A stretch of DNA of 34,078 nucleotides, taken from IMG/VR virus record IMGVR_UViG_3300045107_000255, positions 1 through 34,078 of that record; one strand, written 5' to 3'. The stretch comes from a virus. Made by a program: the position numbers and the translations under genes. The notes under the pieces are model-generated. The model made no database searches. It was not told where the DNA came from and worked only from the letters and a program-made list of their open reading frames with translations. Shown here one piece after another: positions 6,966-15,081 of this stretch (position 1 is the first letter of the stretch; each line of letters starts with the position of its first letter).

Positions 6966-7776
6966 GCAGCCTCGGTACCGGTTCCACGGCCGGACCGCCC
7001 CCACCGCCCGCACCCGGACCCCGATCCGCGCGGAGGTCGCGGCCGGGGCGGCCGCCGGTGGGATCGCTACCCTGCGCCTGTACGACCCGATCGACTCGTG
7101 GGGCGGGCCGTGGGGAGTCTCGGCGAAGGAGTTCACCGAGGCCCTCGACGGGCTGACCGGCGTCGACGAGATCCGCCTGCACATCAACAGCCCCGGGGGT
7201 GAGGTGTTCGAGGGCATCGCGATCCTCAACGCCCTGCGCGCTCACCCGGCCCGGGTCACCGCCGTCGTCGACGGCCTGGCCGCCTCCGCCGCCAGTTTCA
7301 TCGCCGCCGGCGCCGACGAGGTCGTCATGGGCCGAAACACCGAGCTGATGATCCACGACGCGTGGGGCATCGTGATCGGTCCGGCCGCCGACCTGCGCGA
7401 CGCGGCCGACCGGCTGGACCACCTGTCGGACAACATCGCCTCCATCTACCAGGCCCGTGCCGGCGGCACCGTACCCGGCTGGCGGGCCGCGATGCTGGCT
7501 GAGACCTGGTACTCCGCCGAGGAAGCCGTCACCGCCGGCCTCGCCGACCGGGTCGAACACCCGGCCTCCGCCGGCGACGACACCAGCGGCGACCAGCCGG
7601 CCAACGGGTTCGACCTGTCGATGTTCCGGCACCCCGGCCGGGCGTCCGCCCCGCAACCACCGTTGCCCGCCCCCGGGCACCCCGCCCCCGCGCCGGCCGC
7701 CGTCGCGGTGCTCGACCGGATCCCCCGCCCCGACGACCCGGCCGTCCGCTACCGGCAGCGGGCCGCCCGCCGGTAA
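6958..7776 (+). CDS. Prohead protease, ClpP-like (S14)
   Basis: 272 residues, ATG 6958 with GGAGGAG upstream. It is a serine protease that would cleave the capsid delta domain and other procapsid proteins during head maturation. It has the ClpP signature INSPGGEVFEGIAI, the nucleophile S110 in GLAASAAS and the catalytic H133 in MIHDAWG, followed by a helix and the ETWYSAEEAVTAGLADRV handle region. The last 70 residues are a Pro/Ala-rich tail with no conserved motif, possibly a remnant of a scaffold function. It lies directly between portal and capsid, as expected. Confidence 0.9.
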   Translation: MPEQPRYRFHGRTAPTARTRTPIRAEVAAGAAAGGIATLRLYDPIDSWGGPWGVSAKEFTEALDGLTGVDEIRLHINSPGGEVFEGIAILNALRAHPARVTAVVDGLAASAASFIAAGADEVVMGRNTELMIHDAWGIVIGPAADLRDAADRLDHLSDNIASIYQARAGGTVPGWRAAMLAETWYSAEEAVTAGLADRVEHPASAGDDTSGDQPANGFDLSMFRHPGRASAPQPPLPAPGHPAPAPAAVAVLDRIPRPDDPAVRYRQRAARR

Positions 7777-7851
7777 CACCACCACCTACTACGTACCCGC
7801 CGGCGTGCCGCCGGGCGGGCCGTCCGCATGCTCACGGAAGGGACCACGCGC

Positions 7852-9096
7852 ATGTCGAACACCCAGCAGCTCCGCGAGCAGCGGGCCAGCACCTGGGACA
7901 AGATGAAGGCGCTGATCGAGAAGACCGAGCGCACCGCTGAGGACAACCAGACGTACGACCGCCTGGAGGCGGAGTACGACCGGCTCGACGGGGAGATCGA
8001 GCGCCTGGAACGGTTCGCCAACCGGGCGGCCGACAACGACCGGGTCGACCGGACCGGTGTCGTACCGGCCACCGGTGCCGGCACCGCCGCCGGCCGGGAC
8101 GGAGACAAGGCGGCGTACGCCGCGGCGTTCCGGAACTTCCTGCGCCTGGGCGTCAACGAACTCGACGCCGACGAGCGGGCCCTGATGCGTGACCAGTTCC
8201 AGCAGTTCCAGAACGCCGCCGGGGTCGGCACCGGCGCCGCCGGCGGGTACCTGGTCCCGCCCGAGTTCCGCGACCGGGTCGTGGAGGCCATGAAGTGGTA
8301 CGGGCCGATGCTGCAGGTCGCCGAGACCATCACCACCGACAGCGGGGCGAACCTCCCCTGGCCCACCGCCGACGACACGGCCAACGTCGGTGCGATCCTG
8401 GCGGAGAACACGCAGGTCAGCGAGCAGGACGTCACCCTCGGCACCGCGTCGATCGACGCCTACATGTACACCAGCAAGCTGGTCAGGGTCAGCTACCAGT
8501 TGCTGCAGGACCGGCCCGACTTCGACACCTGGCTGGCCCGCAAGCTCGGTGAGCGCATCGGCCGGATCTGGAACGCCCACTTCACCAGCGGCACCGGCAG
8601 CAGCCAGCCCGACGGCATCGTCACCTCCGCCACCGTCGGCGTCACCGGCACCGGGTCCTTCGCCAGCACCGGCGGCGTCGCCTACAAGGACCTGATCAAC
8701 CTGATGGAGTCCCTGGACCCGGCCTACGGCGGCGGCCAGGGCCTGCGGTGGATGATGCACCAGAGCGTCCGCAAGGCCATCCGCCTGCTCACCGACACCC
8801 AGAACCGGCCGCTGTGGGAGCCGTCGCTGCAGACCGGTCAGCCGGACAACCTGCTCGGCTACCCGGTCAGCCTCAACAACGACATGGCCACCTTCGCCGC
8901 CTCCAGCAAGTCGCTGCTGTTCGGCAACATCGCCGAGGCCTACGTCATCCGCCGGGTCCGGGACATCAACACCCTGCGCCTGACCGAGCGGTACGCCGAC
9001 TACCTCCAGGTCGGCTTCCTCGGCTTCGCCCGCGCCGACGGCACCATGCAGAACGCCAACGCGGTCAGGGTCTTCCAGGCCACCGCCACCGCCTGA
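7852..9096 (+). CDS. Major capsid protein, HK97 fold
   Basis: 414 residues from ATG 7852, which has GGAAGGG 9 bases upstream; an in-frame ATG at 7828 would add eight residues but lacks a site. Residues 1-60 form a charged coiled coil (delta domain) that acts as internal scaffold and is normally removed by the prohead protease. The mature shell domain begins around residue 125 with GAAGGYLVPPEFRDRVVEAM. It includes LPWPTADDTANVGAILAEN, a long P-domain helix, and GFARADGTMQNANAVRVFQ at the end. This is the standard phage capsid family layout. Confidence 0.95.
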   Translation: MSNTQQLREQRASTWDKMKALIEKTERTAEDNQTYDRLEAEYDRLDGEIERLERFANRAADNDRVDRTGVVPATGAGTAAGRDGDKAAYAAAFRNFLRLGVNELDADERALMRDQFQQFQNAAGVGTGAAGGYLVPPEFRDRVVEAMKWYGPMLQVAETITTDSGANLPWPTADDTANVGAILAENTQVSEQDVTLGTASIDAYMYTSKLVRVSYQLLQDRPDFDTWLARKLGERIGRIWNAHFTSGTGSSQPDGIVTSATVGVTGTGSFASTGGVAYKDLINLMESLDPAYGGGQGLRWMMHQSVRKAIRLLTDTQNRPLWEPSLQTGQPDNLLGYPVSLNNDMATFAASSKSLLFGNIAEAYVIRRVRDINTLRLTERYADYLQVGFLGFARADGTMQNANAVRVFQATATA

Positions 9097-9115
9097 CAGA
9101 AGGGAACCGATCGTC

Positions 9116-9553
9116 ATGGCACAGGGAACCAACACCGGGCAGGCCGGGAACACGGCCGTACCGGAGCACGGCGACCACGACCGGGTCGTCATGCTGTCGC
9201 TCAAGGCCGACGGCACCCCCGACCAGCACAACCCGGAGATCATCGGCGACAAGGACTTCGCCCTGGAGGCGACCAAGCGGCAGTTCACCGAGCAGGCCGT
9301 GTCCGCCGCCGACGTCGCCGCCCGCGGGGCGACCACCGACACCGGGGCGGAGACCGTCGGCCAGGACCCGGCCATCGAGCACCTGCAGCAGGTCCACCAG
9401 GCGGCCGAGCAGGACGCCGTGTCTGCCGCCGAACGGACTGTCGACGCCCTGTACACCGGGGAGACCGACACCACCGGCAGCTCGTCGACGCCGTCGACGT
9501 CGACGAGCACCCGGCCGGCCGAGGCCGACAGCAGCAAGACGGCCCGGAAGTAG
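9116..9553 (+). CDS. Hypothetical protein downstream of capsid
   Basis: 145 residues, ATG 9116 with AGAAGGGAA upstream. The N-terminal third is polar (HGDHDRVVMLSLKADGTPDQ, GDKDFALEATKRQFTEQ). The middle is helical (EHLQQVHQAAEQDAVSAAERTVDAL). The C-terminus is a Ser/Thr-rich linker ending in basic residues. It sits where decoration or head-completion proteins are often encoded. The first domain (MLSLKADGTPDQHNPEIIGDKDFA) resembles a short segment seen in actinophage structural proteins, but I cannot assign a function. Confidence 0.6.
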   Translation: MAQGTNTGQAGNTAVPEHGDHDRVVMLSLKADGTPDQHNPEIIGDKDFALEATKRQFTEQAVSAADVAARGATTDTGAETVGQDPAIEHLQQVHQAAEQDAVSAAERTVDALYTGETDTTGSSSTPSTSTSTRPAEADSSKTARK

Positions 9554-9562
9554 GCGGCGGCC

Positions 9563-9976
9563 GTGGCCACCCGCCTACCCGCCGCCGCGCGCAACGCCGC
9601 GGCGGCCGCGATCGCCGCACTGGTCGACGCCGGGCCCGGGCCCGGTGTCATCCAGATCCGCACCGGCACCCAGCCGACCACCGGAGACGACGCGGCGACC
9701 GGGACGCTGCTGGCCACGGTCACCCTCGCCGACCCCAGCTTCGGGGCGGCATCGGCCGGCACGGTGACCCTGCAGGGCACATCGCTGTCCACGACCGGCG
9801 TAGCCGCCGGCACCGCCGGATGGTTCAGGGTGCTCGACTCCACCGGCGCCACCGTGCTGGACGGGTCGGTCACCGCCACCGGCGGCGGCGGCCAACTGGA
9901 GCTGTCCACCACCACCATCTCCATCGGCCTGACCGTCCAGGTGACGTCCGGGTCGCTCACCATGCCCGCCCAGTAG
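9563..9976 (+). CDS. Beta-rich structural protein
   Basis: 137 residues from GTG 9563. A first helix (LPAAARNAAAAAIAALVDAG) is followed by beta-strand repeats with IQIRTGTQPTTGDD, LATVTLADPSFGAAS and TAGWFRVLDSTGATVLDGSVTATGGGGQLELSTT. This pattern recurs in phage and prophage virion proteins encoded between capsid and connector genes and probably decorates the head or tail. The exact role is not established to my knowledge. It lies 9 bases after the previous stop. Confidence 0.6.
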   Translation: MATRLPAAARNAAAAAIAALVDAGPGPGVIQIRTGTQPTTGDDAATGTLLATVTLADPSFGAASAGTVTLQGTSLSTTGVAAGTAGWFRVLDSTGATVLDGSVTATGGGGQLELSTTTISIGLTVQVTSGSLTMPAQ

Positions 9977-9985
9977 GAGGCGCTG

Positions 9986-10294
9986 ATGCGCACGTTCTGG
10001 TACGCCGCCCTCGGCTACACCACCGCCGAGATCCGCGACCAGGTCCTGGCCGACTTCACCACCGCGGCCCAGCCGTACGTAGACGCCGGAACACTCGCCC
10101 CGGCCACCTGGGACGAAGCCCCGAACTTCCCCGCCGGCGTGCAGACGGTCGAGGCCGTCGACGGGCTGCCCGGGGTGGCCGGCGGGTACAACGTCCCCCA
10201 CGGGTGGGACTCCACCGAGGACTGGGCGATGCTGGCCTCGATCCTGCAGGACCCGGCCGAGTCCGGATCACAGGGCCTGGCCACGATCCTGTGA
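9986..10294 (+). CDS. Hypothetical protein in head region
   Basis: 102 residues, ATG 9986 preceded by TAGGAGG, a strong ribosome-binding site. The sequence is aromatic-rich (TFWYAALGYTTAEIR, GYNVPHGWDSTEDWAML) with no transmembrane or HTH signal. The stop overlaps the GTG of the next gene (GTGA). It is transcribed with the structural genes and is probably a minor virion or assembly protein. The family is not recognised. Confidence 0.55.
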   Translation: MRTFWYAALGYTTAEIRDQVLADFTTAAQPYVDAGTLAPATWDEAPNFPAGVQTVEAVDGLPGVAGGYNVPHGWDSTEDWAMLASILQDPAESGSQGLATIL

Positions 10295-11454
10295 CCGTCG
10301 GGTACGGCACGGTCGGGACCGTCGTCGCCGCCGCGGCGCAGACCCTGGCCGTGCCGTACCCGACCGGGATCACCGCCGGCGACGCCCTGGTCCTCACCCG
10401 CGCGGCCAAGTCCGAGACGACCGCCTTCATCACCCCGTTCGGGTGGACGCCGCTAGACGACCGCACCGGTGGCACCGGCGTGCTCGGCAACGACACCGGC
10501 CAGCTCAGGTTGGCCAGGTACTGGAAACAGGCCGACGGCACCGAGACCGGCAACCTGACCGTCGACACCACCCCGGCCACCGTGGACGTCCAGATGGGCG
10601 TCATCTGCCGCTACACCAAGGCCGCCGGTGCCACCTGGTCCCTGGCCGCCTCCGGCGGGTCGGACTCCACGACCGGCACCGACTGGTCCGTGACCGCCGC
10701 GACCAACCCGGGCATCACCGCCGGGGACCTGCTGGAGGTGGTCCTGGCCTGGCCCACCGACGCCACCCGCACCTGGACCGCCGAGGTCCTGGCCGCGACC
10801 GGGGCCACGATCAGCGGGCTGATGGTCCCGTTGACGTCCGGGCTGACCGCCCTGGGCGCCGACATGGCCGTCCGGGCGCACCTGTACCAGTGCACCGCCG
10901 GCCCGGCTACCGCCGCTCCGGTGTACACCGCGACGGTCAACTCTGCGACCAACATCGCCGGCCCCACGTCGGTGGTCAGGTTGCGGGAGGTGTTCACCTC
11001 CAGCAGCGGCCCGGTCGCGGCCACCTTGCCTCCGGTGAGCACCGCGGCGGCCGGGACGGCCCGCACCACCGCCACGGTGCCCAACACCCTGCCCCGGCTG
11101 ACCGCCACCGCCGCTGGGACCGCCCGCACCGGTGGGCCCGCGGCCGCCACTCTGCCCCGGCTGACCACCGCGGCGGCCGGGGCCGTCCGCACCGCCGGTC
11201 CAGTGGCCGCCGGGCTGCCGGCGGTGGCCGTGGCGGCCGCCGGCACCGCCCGCACCACCGGCACCGGCGCCGGCGGGCTGCCGCCGGTCGACGTCGATCT
11301 GGCCGGGCAGGTCAGCACCCCGGGCGCGGACACCTACACCCCCGGGGTCCTCACCCCCGGCGGTGCCACCGCGGCCCTGGCCGCCGCCGGCACGGCGGCT
11401 CAGCTGGCCGCGTCCACCACCACACCCGCCCGGCTGACCGCCGGCGGCACCTGA
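10291..11454 (+). CDS. Virion protein with C-terminal tandem repeats
   Basis: 387 residues from GTG 10291 in the GTGA overlap. Residues 1-235 are a beta-rich domain (GITAGDALVLTR, FGWTPLDD, ADGTETGNLTVDTTP, GITAGDLLEVVLAWP) that repeats the 'GITAGD.L' turn and looks like a jelly-roll or Ig-type structural domain. From residue 246, five imperfect 21-residue units follow, each starting LP and usually containing AAGTART. The repeats are Ala/Thr/Pro-rich and probably form an extended stalk or spacer. A surface fibre or decoration role is likely but not proven. Confidence 0.65.
   Translation: MTVGYGTVGTVVAAAAQTLAVPYPTGITAGDALVLTRAAKSETTAFITPFGWTPLDDRTGGTGVLGNDTGQLRLARYWKQADGTETGNLTVDTTPATVDVQMGVICRYTKAAGATWSLAASGGSDSTTGTDWSVTAATNPGITAGDLLEVVLAWPTDATRTWTAEVLAATGATISGLMVPLTSGLTALGADMAVRAHLYQCTAGPATAAPVYTATVNSATNIAGPTSVVRLREVFTSSSGPVAATLPPVSTAAAGTARTTATVPNTLPRLTATAAGTARTGGPAAATLPRLTTAAAGAVRTAGPVAAGLPAVAVAAAGTARTTGTGAGGLPPVDVDLAGQVSTPGADTYTPGVLTPGGATAALAAAGTAAQLAASTTTPARLTAGGT
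11026..11340 (+). repeat. Five 63-nt in-frame tandem repeats
   Basis: Units begin at 11026, 11089, 11152, 11215 and 11278, each exactly 63 bases. Each encodes 21 residues starting with LP; the last copy has diverged (no AAGTART). The array sits within the 3' third of the virion protein gene. Copy number could change by slippage or recombination without breaking the frame. Confidence 0.8.
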
Positions 11455-11467
11455 CCGGAGGCCCCGC

Positions 11468-12313
11468 GTGGGATACGAGATCGGGGACTGGCGCACCCCC
11501 ACCCTGACCGTCACCCCGCACGACGGCAACACCACCGCCACGCTGACCGTCTACGCCCCCGACGGCACCACCAGCACCCCCACCGTGTCCACGCAGGACA
11601 CCGGGGCCACCTGGACCGGGGTCGCGTACCAGGTGACCGCGGCCGGGCGGTGGACCGAGCAGTGGACGGTCACCGGCACCGGCAAGGGCACCCAACGGGC
11701 CACCGTGGACGTGGTCGACCCCGACGCCTCCCCGCTCTACGCCTCTCTCGAGGAACTGCGCGACGCGCTGAAGGTGAAGAACAGCGTGGTCGACGACGAC
11801 CGGATGCTCAAGGCCCTGCGCACCGCGTCCCGGGCGATCGACTCCCACACCTCCCGCCCACCCGGCGGGTTCCTCCCGGCCAGGACCGCTACCGCCCGCT
11901 CGTTCCGCATCCGCGGCCGCCGTGTGAGCGACGACGTCGACGGACCCGGGCTGCTCGTTGACGACATCGCCACCGACACCGGCCTGGCCGTCGAACTGCC
12001 GTCCGGGACGACGTCCTGGACGGCCTGGACCGGGTGGACGGCCGAACCGGTCGGCTACGGCCGGCCGATCACCGTGCTCCGCGGCCAGTGGCCCACCACC
12101 GGCCTGGTCCGCATCACCGCCCGGTGGGGCTGGCCGGTCCTGCCCGAGCAGATCTCCACCGCCACCCTCATTCAGGCCACCCGCCTCTACAAGCGGCCCG
12201 AGTCCCCGGAGGGTGTGACCGGGTCGGCCGACTGGGGCGTGATCCGCCTGGCCCGCTTGGACCCCGACGTCGCCGCCCTGACCAACTTCGCCACCCTGCC
12301 CGGCTTCGCCTGA
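11468..12313 (+). CDS. Head-tail connector (gp6-like) with N-terminal Ig-like domain
   Basis: 281 residues from GTG 11468, preceded by GGAGG. Residues 1-90 are beta-rich (PTLTVTPHDGNTTATLTVYAPDG, WTEQWTVTGTGKG), like an Ig or carbohydrate-binding module. Residues 97-281 match the HK97 gp6/connector type: SLEELRDALKVKN, then a helix DRMLKALRTASRAIDSHTSR, a beta region, and TLIQATRLYKRPESPEG with LARLDPDVAAL. It would bind below the portal and start the head-tail neck. The N-terminal fusion is larger than the usual connector of about 100-190 residues. Confidence 0.75.
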   Translation: MGYEIGDWRTPTLTVTPHDGNTTATLTVYAPDGTTSTPTVSTQDTGATWTGVAYQVTAAGRWTEQWTVTGTGKGTQRATVDVVDPDASPLYASLEELRDALKVKNSVVDDDRMLKALRTASRAIDSHTSRPPGGFLPARTATARSFRIRGRRVSDDVDGPGLLVDDIATDTGLAVELPSGTTSWTAWTGWTAEPVGYGRPITVLRGQWPTTGLVRITARWGWPVLPEQISTATLIQATRLYKRPESPEGVTGSADWGVIRLARLDPDVAALTNFATLPGFA

Positions 12314-12324
12314 GGAGGTTCGCT

Positions 12325-12660
12325 GTGCCCGACCTGCAGACCGTGCTCACCCACCTGATCCGCCTGCGCAACACGGCCGAGGCCGAGGCCCGGATGGCCG
12401 CCGCGTCCGCCCTGCAGCAGCAGATCATCGCCCATGAGACCCTGGCCCGGCTGCGCGACGAGCAGGACCAGCTCCGGCAGGCCGGTGACACCGCGGCCGC
12501 CGACACTCTCGCCCCGCAGGTGGACTACTGGACCCGGCAGATCGACCCGGCCGTGCTCGACGGCCTCGACGACGACCAGGCGCAGCCCACCCCCGCAGGC
12601 CCCGCCGGCCCGGTCGTCGACGAGCAGGCCGAGCAGGCCCGGACCCGCCGGTCCCGCTGA
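12325..12660 (+). CDS. Helical hypothetical protein in neck region
   Basis: 111 residues, GTG 12325 after GAGGAGG. Residues 5-75 are a continuous charged and Gln-rich helix (LTHLIRLRNTAEAEARMAAASALQQQIIAHETLARLRDEQ), probably a coiled coil. The C-terminus is acidic and Pro-rich. The stop shares a base with the next ATG (TGATG). It takes the place of a head-closure or neck gene, but the sequence does not match a head-closure family that I know. Confidence 0.5.
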   Translation: MPDLQTVLTHLIRLRNTAEAEARMAAASALQQQIIAHETLARLRDEQDQLRQAGDTAAADTLAPQVDYWTRQIDPAVLDGLDDDQAQPTPAGPAGPVVDEQAEQARTRRSR

Positions 12661-13088
12661 TGGACCTGGACCTGGTCAGCACCCGGATCGCCGCCCTGGT
12701 AGAGGCGATACCCGAGATCGTCTCCAGCCTGCCGTACGTACCCGACGCGGTCACCCCGCCGTGCTTCTACGTCGCCGAGCTCACCCTGGACTACGACCAG
12801 AGCTTCGGCGGGCTCGTCGACGCGCAGCTGGCGTGCCGTGTCCTGGTCGACCGCGGCGACCGCGGGTCCATGCAGAGCCTGCTCAAGGCGTTCATGGCCC
12901 GCAGCGGGCCCAGCAGCGTCAAGGCGGTCATCGAGGGCGACCCCGGGGTGTCGCAGACGCTGGGCGGGGCGTGCGACGACCTGCACGTGACCCGCGTGCG
13001 CCGCCACCAGATGTACCTGGTCGGCGAGTCCCGCTACTACGGCGCGGAGTGGACCGTCCGCGTCATCGGCACCGACAGCCAGGAGTGA
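12660..13088 (+). CDS. Probable tail terminator protein
   Basis: 142 residues, ATG 12660. An N-terminal helix (VSTRIAALVEAIPEI) is followed by YVPDAVTPPCFYVAELTLDYDQSF, a beta strand pair LACRVLVDRGDRGS, a helix LLKAFMARSGPSSVKAVIEGD and a final beta hairpin YYGAEWTVRVIG. This alpha-beta-alpha-beta order is typical of tail terminators, which cap the tail tube and stop its growth at tape-measure length. The location just before the tube genes supports it. It rests on fold pattern and position, not a strict motif. Confidence 0.6.
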   Translation: MDLDLVSTRIAALVEAIPEIVSSLPYVPDAVTPPCFYVAELTLDYDQSFGGLVDAQLACRVLVDRGDRGSMQSLLKAFMARSGPSSVKAVIEGDPGVSQTLGGACDDLHVTRVRRHQMYLVGESRYYGAEWTVRVIGTDSQE

Positions 13089-13094
13089 TGGCCC

Positions 13095-13841
13095 GTGGCG
13101 GAGATCCTCAAGAACTGCAGGTTGTACACCGGAGGCGTCGACCTCACCGGCGTCGGCAACAAGATCGAGGTGTCCGGCGAGGCCGAGGAGAAGGACTCCA
13201 CGACCTGGTCGTCCTACGACCCGGGCACCGACCGGGTGTGGAAGCAGGTCACCGCCGGCAACAAGATGGCCAAACTCAGCGGGGCCGGGCTGTGGGAGGC
13301 CGGTGACCCGTCCAAGGTCGACGACGCGAGCTTCGCGGCGTTGGGCGGCCGGTCGTCGTGGACCGCGTGCCCCCGGGGTGGGGCGGTTGGTGACGTCGCG
13401 TACCTGACCTACGCCCTGCAGGGCAAGTACGGGGTGCTGGGTTCGCAGGGTGACCTGGCGCCGTGGTCGGCGGACTGGACGTCGGCCTACCCCCTGGCCC
13501 GGGGGGTGCTGGCGCACCCGGCCGGGACCGCTCGCACGGCCACCGGCACCGGCACCGGGGTGCAGCTGCCCGCGATCGCCACCGGCAGCGAGCTGATCGC
13601 CGCCCTGCACGTCCTGTCCGCCACCGGCACCACCCCCTCGATCACCGTGGCGATCCAGTCGGCCTCCGACGTCGCGTTCGCATCGCCGACGACCCGGGTC
13701 ACGTTCGGCGCCGCCACCGACCGGGGTGGGCAGGCCGCCCGGCTGGCCGGGCCGATCACCGACACCTACTACCGGGCCACCTGGACCATCACCGGCACCG
13801 GGCCCAGCTTCCTGTTCGTCGTCTCGATCGGAGTCGCGTAA
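13095..13841 (+). CDS. Tail tube protein with extra beta domain
   Basis: 248 residues, GTG 13095. Residues 1-130 are a tail-tube domain with a conserved loop GVDLTGVGNKIEVSGEAEEKDSTTW, then the beta-sandwich elements. Residues 140-248 are a second beta domain (GVLAHPAGTARTATGTG, ALHVLSATGTTPSITVAIQSASD, YYRATWTITG), likely displayed outside the tube as in other actinophages. Such proteins stack as hexameric rings around the tape measure. It is paired with a shorter homologue immediately downstream. Confidence 0.75.
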   Translation: MAEILKNCRLYTGGVDLTGVGNKIEVSGEAEEKDSTTWSSYDPGTDRVWKQVTAGNKMAKLSGAGLWEAGDPSKVDDASFAALGGRSSWTACPRGGAVGDVAYLTYALQGKYGVLGSQGDLAPWSADWTSAYPLARGVLAHPAGTARTATGTGTGVQLPAIATGSELIAALHVLSATGTTPSITVAIQSASDVAFASPTTRVTFGAATDRGGQAARLAGPITDTYYRATWTITGTGPSFLFVVSIGVA

Positions 13842-14251
13842 TGCCCCTCATGGTGCTCAAGGCCGCCTACCTGTCCCTCAACGGCGTCGACCGGTCGGCC
13901 AACGCCAGCAAGACCGAACTCGCGGTGGAAGTCGAGGAGAAAGACGTCACCACCTGGGCGTCCAACGGGTGGAAGGAAGTCCTCGGCGGCCTGGCGTCCG
14001 GGTCGCTGGCGAACACCTTCAAGAACGACGTGTTCGCGGCCGCGCTCGACTCCGCAATGTGGGCGCTGCTGGGCAGCGTCGTCGCGTTCGAGGTCCGGGC
14101 CAGTAACGCCGCCGTCGGCACGTCCAACCCGAAGTACACCGGCAACGTCCTGATCAAGTCCTGGACGCCGATCAGCGGTAGCCCGGGCGACGTCAACGAG
14201 GCCTCCTACACTTGGCCCACCTCTGGTGTGGTCACCCGGGCCACGTCGTGA
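13841..14251 (+). CDS. Second, shorter tail tube paralogue
   Basis: 136 residues, ATG 13841 sharing a base with the previous stop TAA. Its start, LSLNGVDRSANASKTELAVEVEEKDVTTWAS, aligns with the upstream tube protein (GVDxTG..K.E......EEKD.TTW). It lacks the C-terminal beta domain and ends in YTGNVLIKSWTPISGSPGD.NEASYTWP, a typical tube-protein ending. It could be the main tube subunit, or a minor ring at one end of the tail, with the longer protein as the other type. Confidence 0.75.
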   Translation: MPLMVLKAAYLSLNGVDRSANASKTELAVEVEEKDVTTWASNGWKEVLGGLASGSLANTFKNDVFAAALDSAMWALLGSVVAFEVRASNAAVGTSNPKYTGNVLIKSWTPISGSPGDVNEASYTWPTSGVVTRATS

Positions 14252-14577
14252 TCGGCCGGACGCTCGTCGGCCGCGCGGTGTTCAAGGACCTGCAGGACCG
14301 CGACCGGCTCAGGGAAGCGCAGACGTGGCTGCGGTCACTAGGCCTCAACCCGACTGACTATGCGCGGGAGATGACGGTCACCACCGGGGAGAACGGGCAC
14401 TGGCTGCACCTGGTGGAGTACCTCCGCGACCAGGGGCGCATGTACATCGACCCGAACACCGGCAAGCCCGCGCAGCTGCCGCTGGCGGTGCAGGTGGAGC
14501 CCGGGTCCTGGCCGGCCTGGCTCACCGGGCTGGGGACCGGCCGGGCGGTGGCGTACGCGCCCACGATCGGCGGCTGA
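14248..14577 (+). CDS. Hypothetical protein in tail region
   Basis: 109 residues, GTG 14248 in a GTGA overlap; an upstream GTG-type extension to 14212 only shadows the tube gene. The sequence is mixed alpha/beta (DLQDRDRLREAQTWLRSLGLNPTDY, HLVEYLRDQGRMYIDPNTGKPAQLPL) with no signature that I can name. It lies between the tube genes and a gp10-like gene, so a tail-assembly role is plausible. Confidence 0.55.
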   Translation: MIGRTLVGRAVFKDLQDRDRLREAQTWLRSLGLNPTDYAREMTVTTGENGHWLHLVEYLRDQGRMYIDPNTGKPAQLPLAVQVEPGSWPAWLTGLGTGRAVAYAPTIGG

Positions 14578-14580
14578 CCG

Positions 14581-15081
14581 GTGGACGGCGTCGTCATCGA
14601 ACCCGACGCCCGGCAGTTCACCCGGGTCGCCAGGGCTCTGCAGGACGAGGCGTCCGGCGACGAGTGGACCCAGGAGTTGGCCTCGGACCTGCACGCCGCC
14701 CTGGAGCCGGGTGTCACCGCGGTCCGCAGCGCGGTGATGGGCATGGCCACCGGCGGCCTGCCGCACGCCGGCGAGGGCCTGCGTCAGGCGGTGGCCGCGC
14801 AGGTCGAGTCGATCGTGCGGACGTCCGGGCCGCGCGCCGGTGCCCGGATCCGGGCCGGCAAACCGGCCGTCCGGGGCTTCCGTAACGCCCCGGCCCGGCT
14901 GAACAGCCTGCGCGGGTGGCGGCACCCGGTGTTCGGCGATTACGACACCTGGGTCCACCAGACCGGTGCCCCGGACTGGTTCGACGGCACCCTGCGCCGG
15001 CTGCGGCCGGCGCTGCGGGCCGCTGCGGAGAAGGCCCTGGACAAGCGAGCACAACGGATCAGCAGGAGGTCAGGCGGATGA
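14581..15081 (+). CDS. HK97 gp10-like morphogenesis protein
   Basis: 166 residues, GTG 14581. It starts with a helical region (QFTRVARALQDEASGDEWTQELASDLHAAL) and ends with GWRHPVFGDYDTWVHQTGAPDWFDGTLRRLRPALRAAAEKALD, a hallmark of gp10-like neck/tail-completion proteins of siphophages. These are thought to help join head and tail or complete the tail. Its usual position is before the tube genes; here it follows them and overlaps the chaperone gene by four bases. Confidence 0.7.
   Translation: MDGVVIEPDARQFTRVARALQDEASGDEWTQELASDLHAALEPGVTAVRSAVMGMATGGLPHAGEGLRQAVAAQVESIVRTSGPRAGARIRAGKPAVRGFRNAPARLNSLRGWRHPVFGDYDTWVHQTGAPDWFDGTLRRLRPALRAAAEKALDKRAQRISRRSGG

Noticed and set aside
7789-9993. 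Long open frame (734 codons) on the minus strand across the capsid gene
   Set aside because: It is antisense to the capsid and neighbouring genes, whose products match known folds. Long antisense frames are expected at this GC content.
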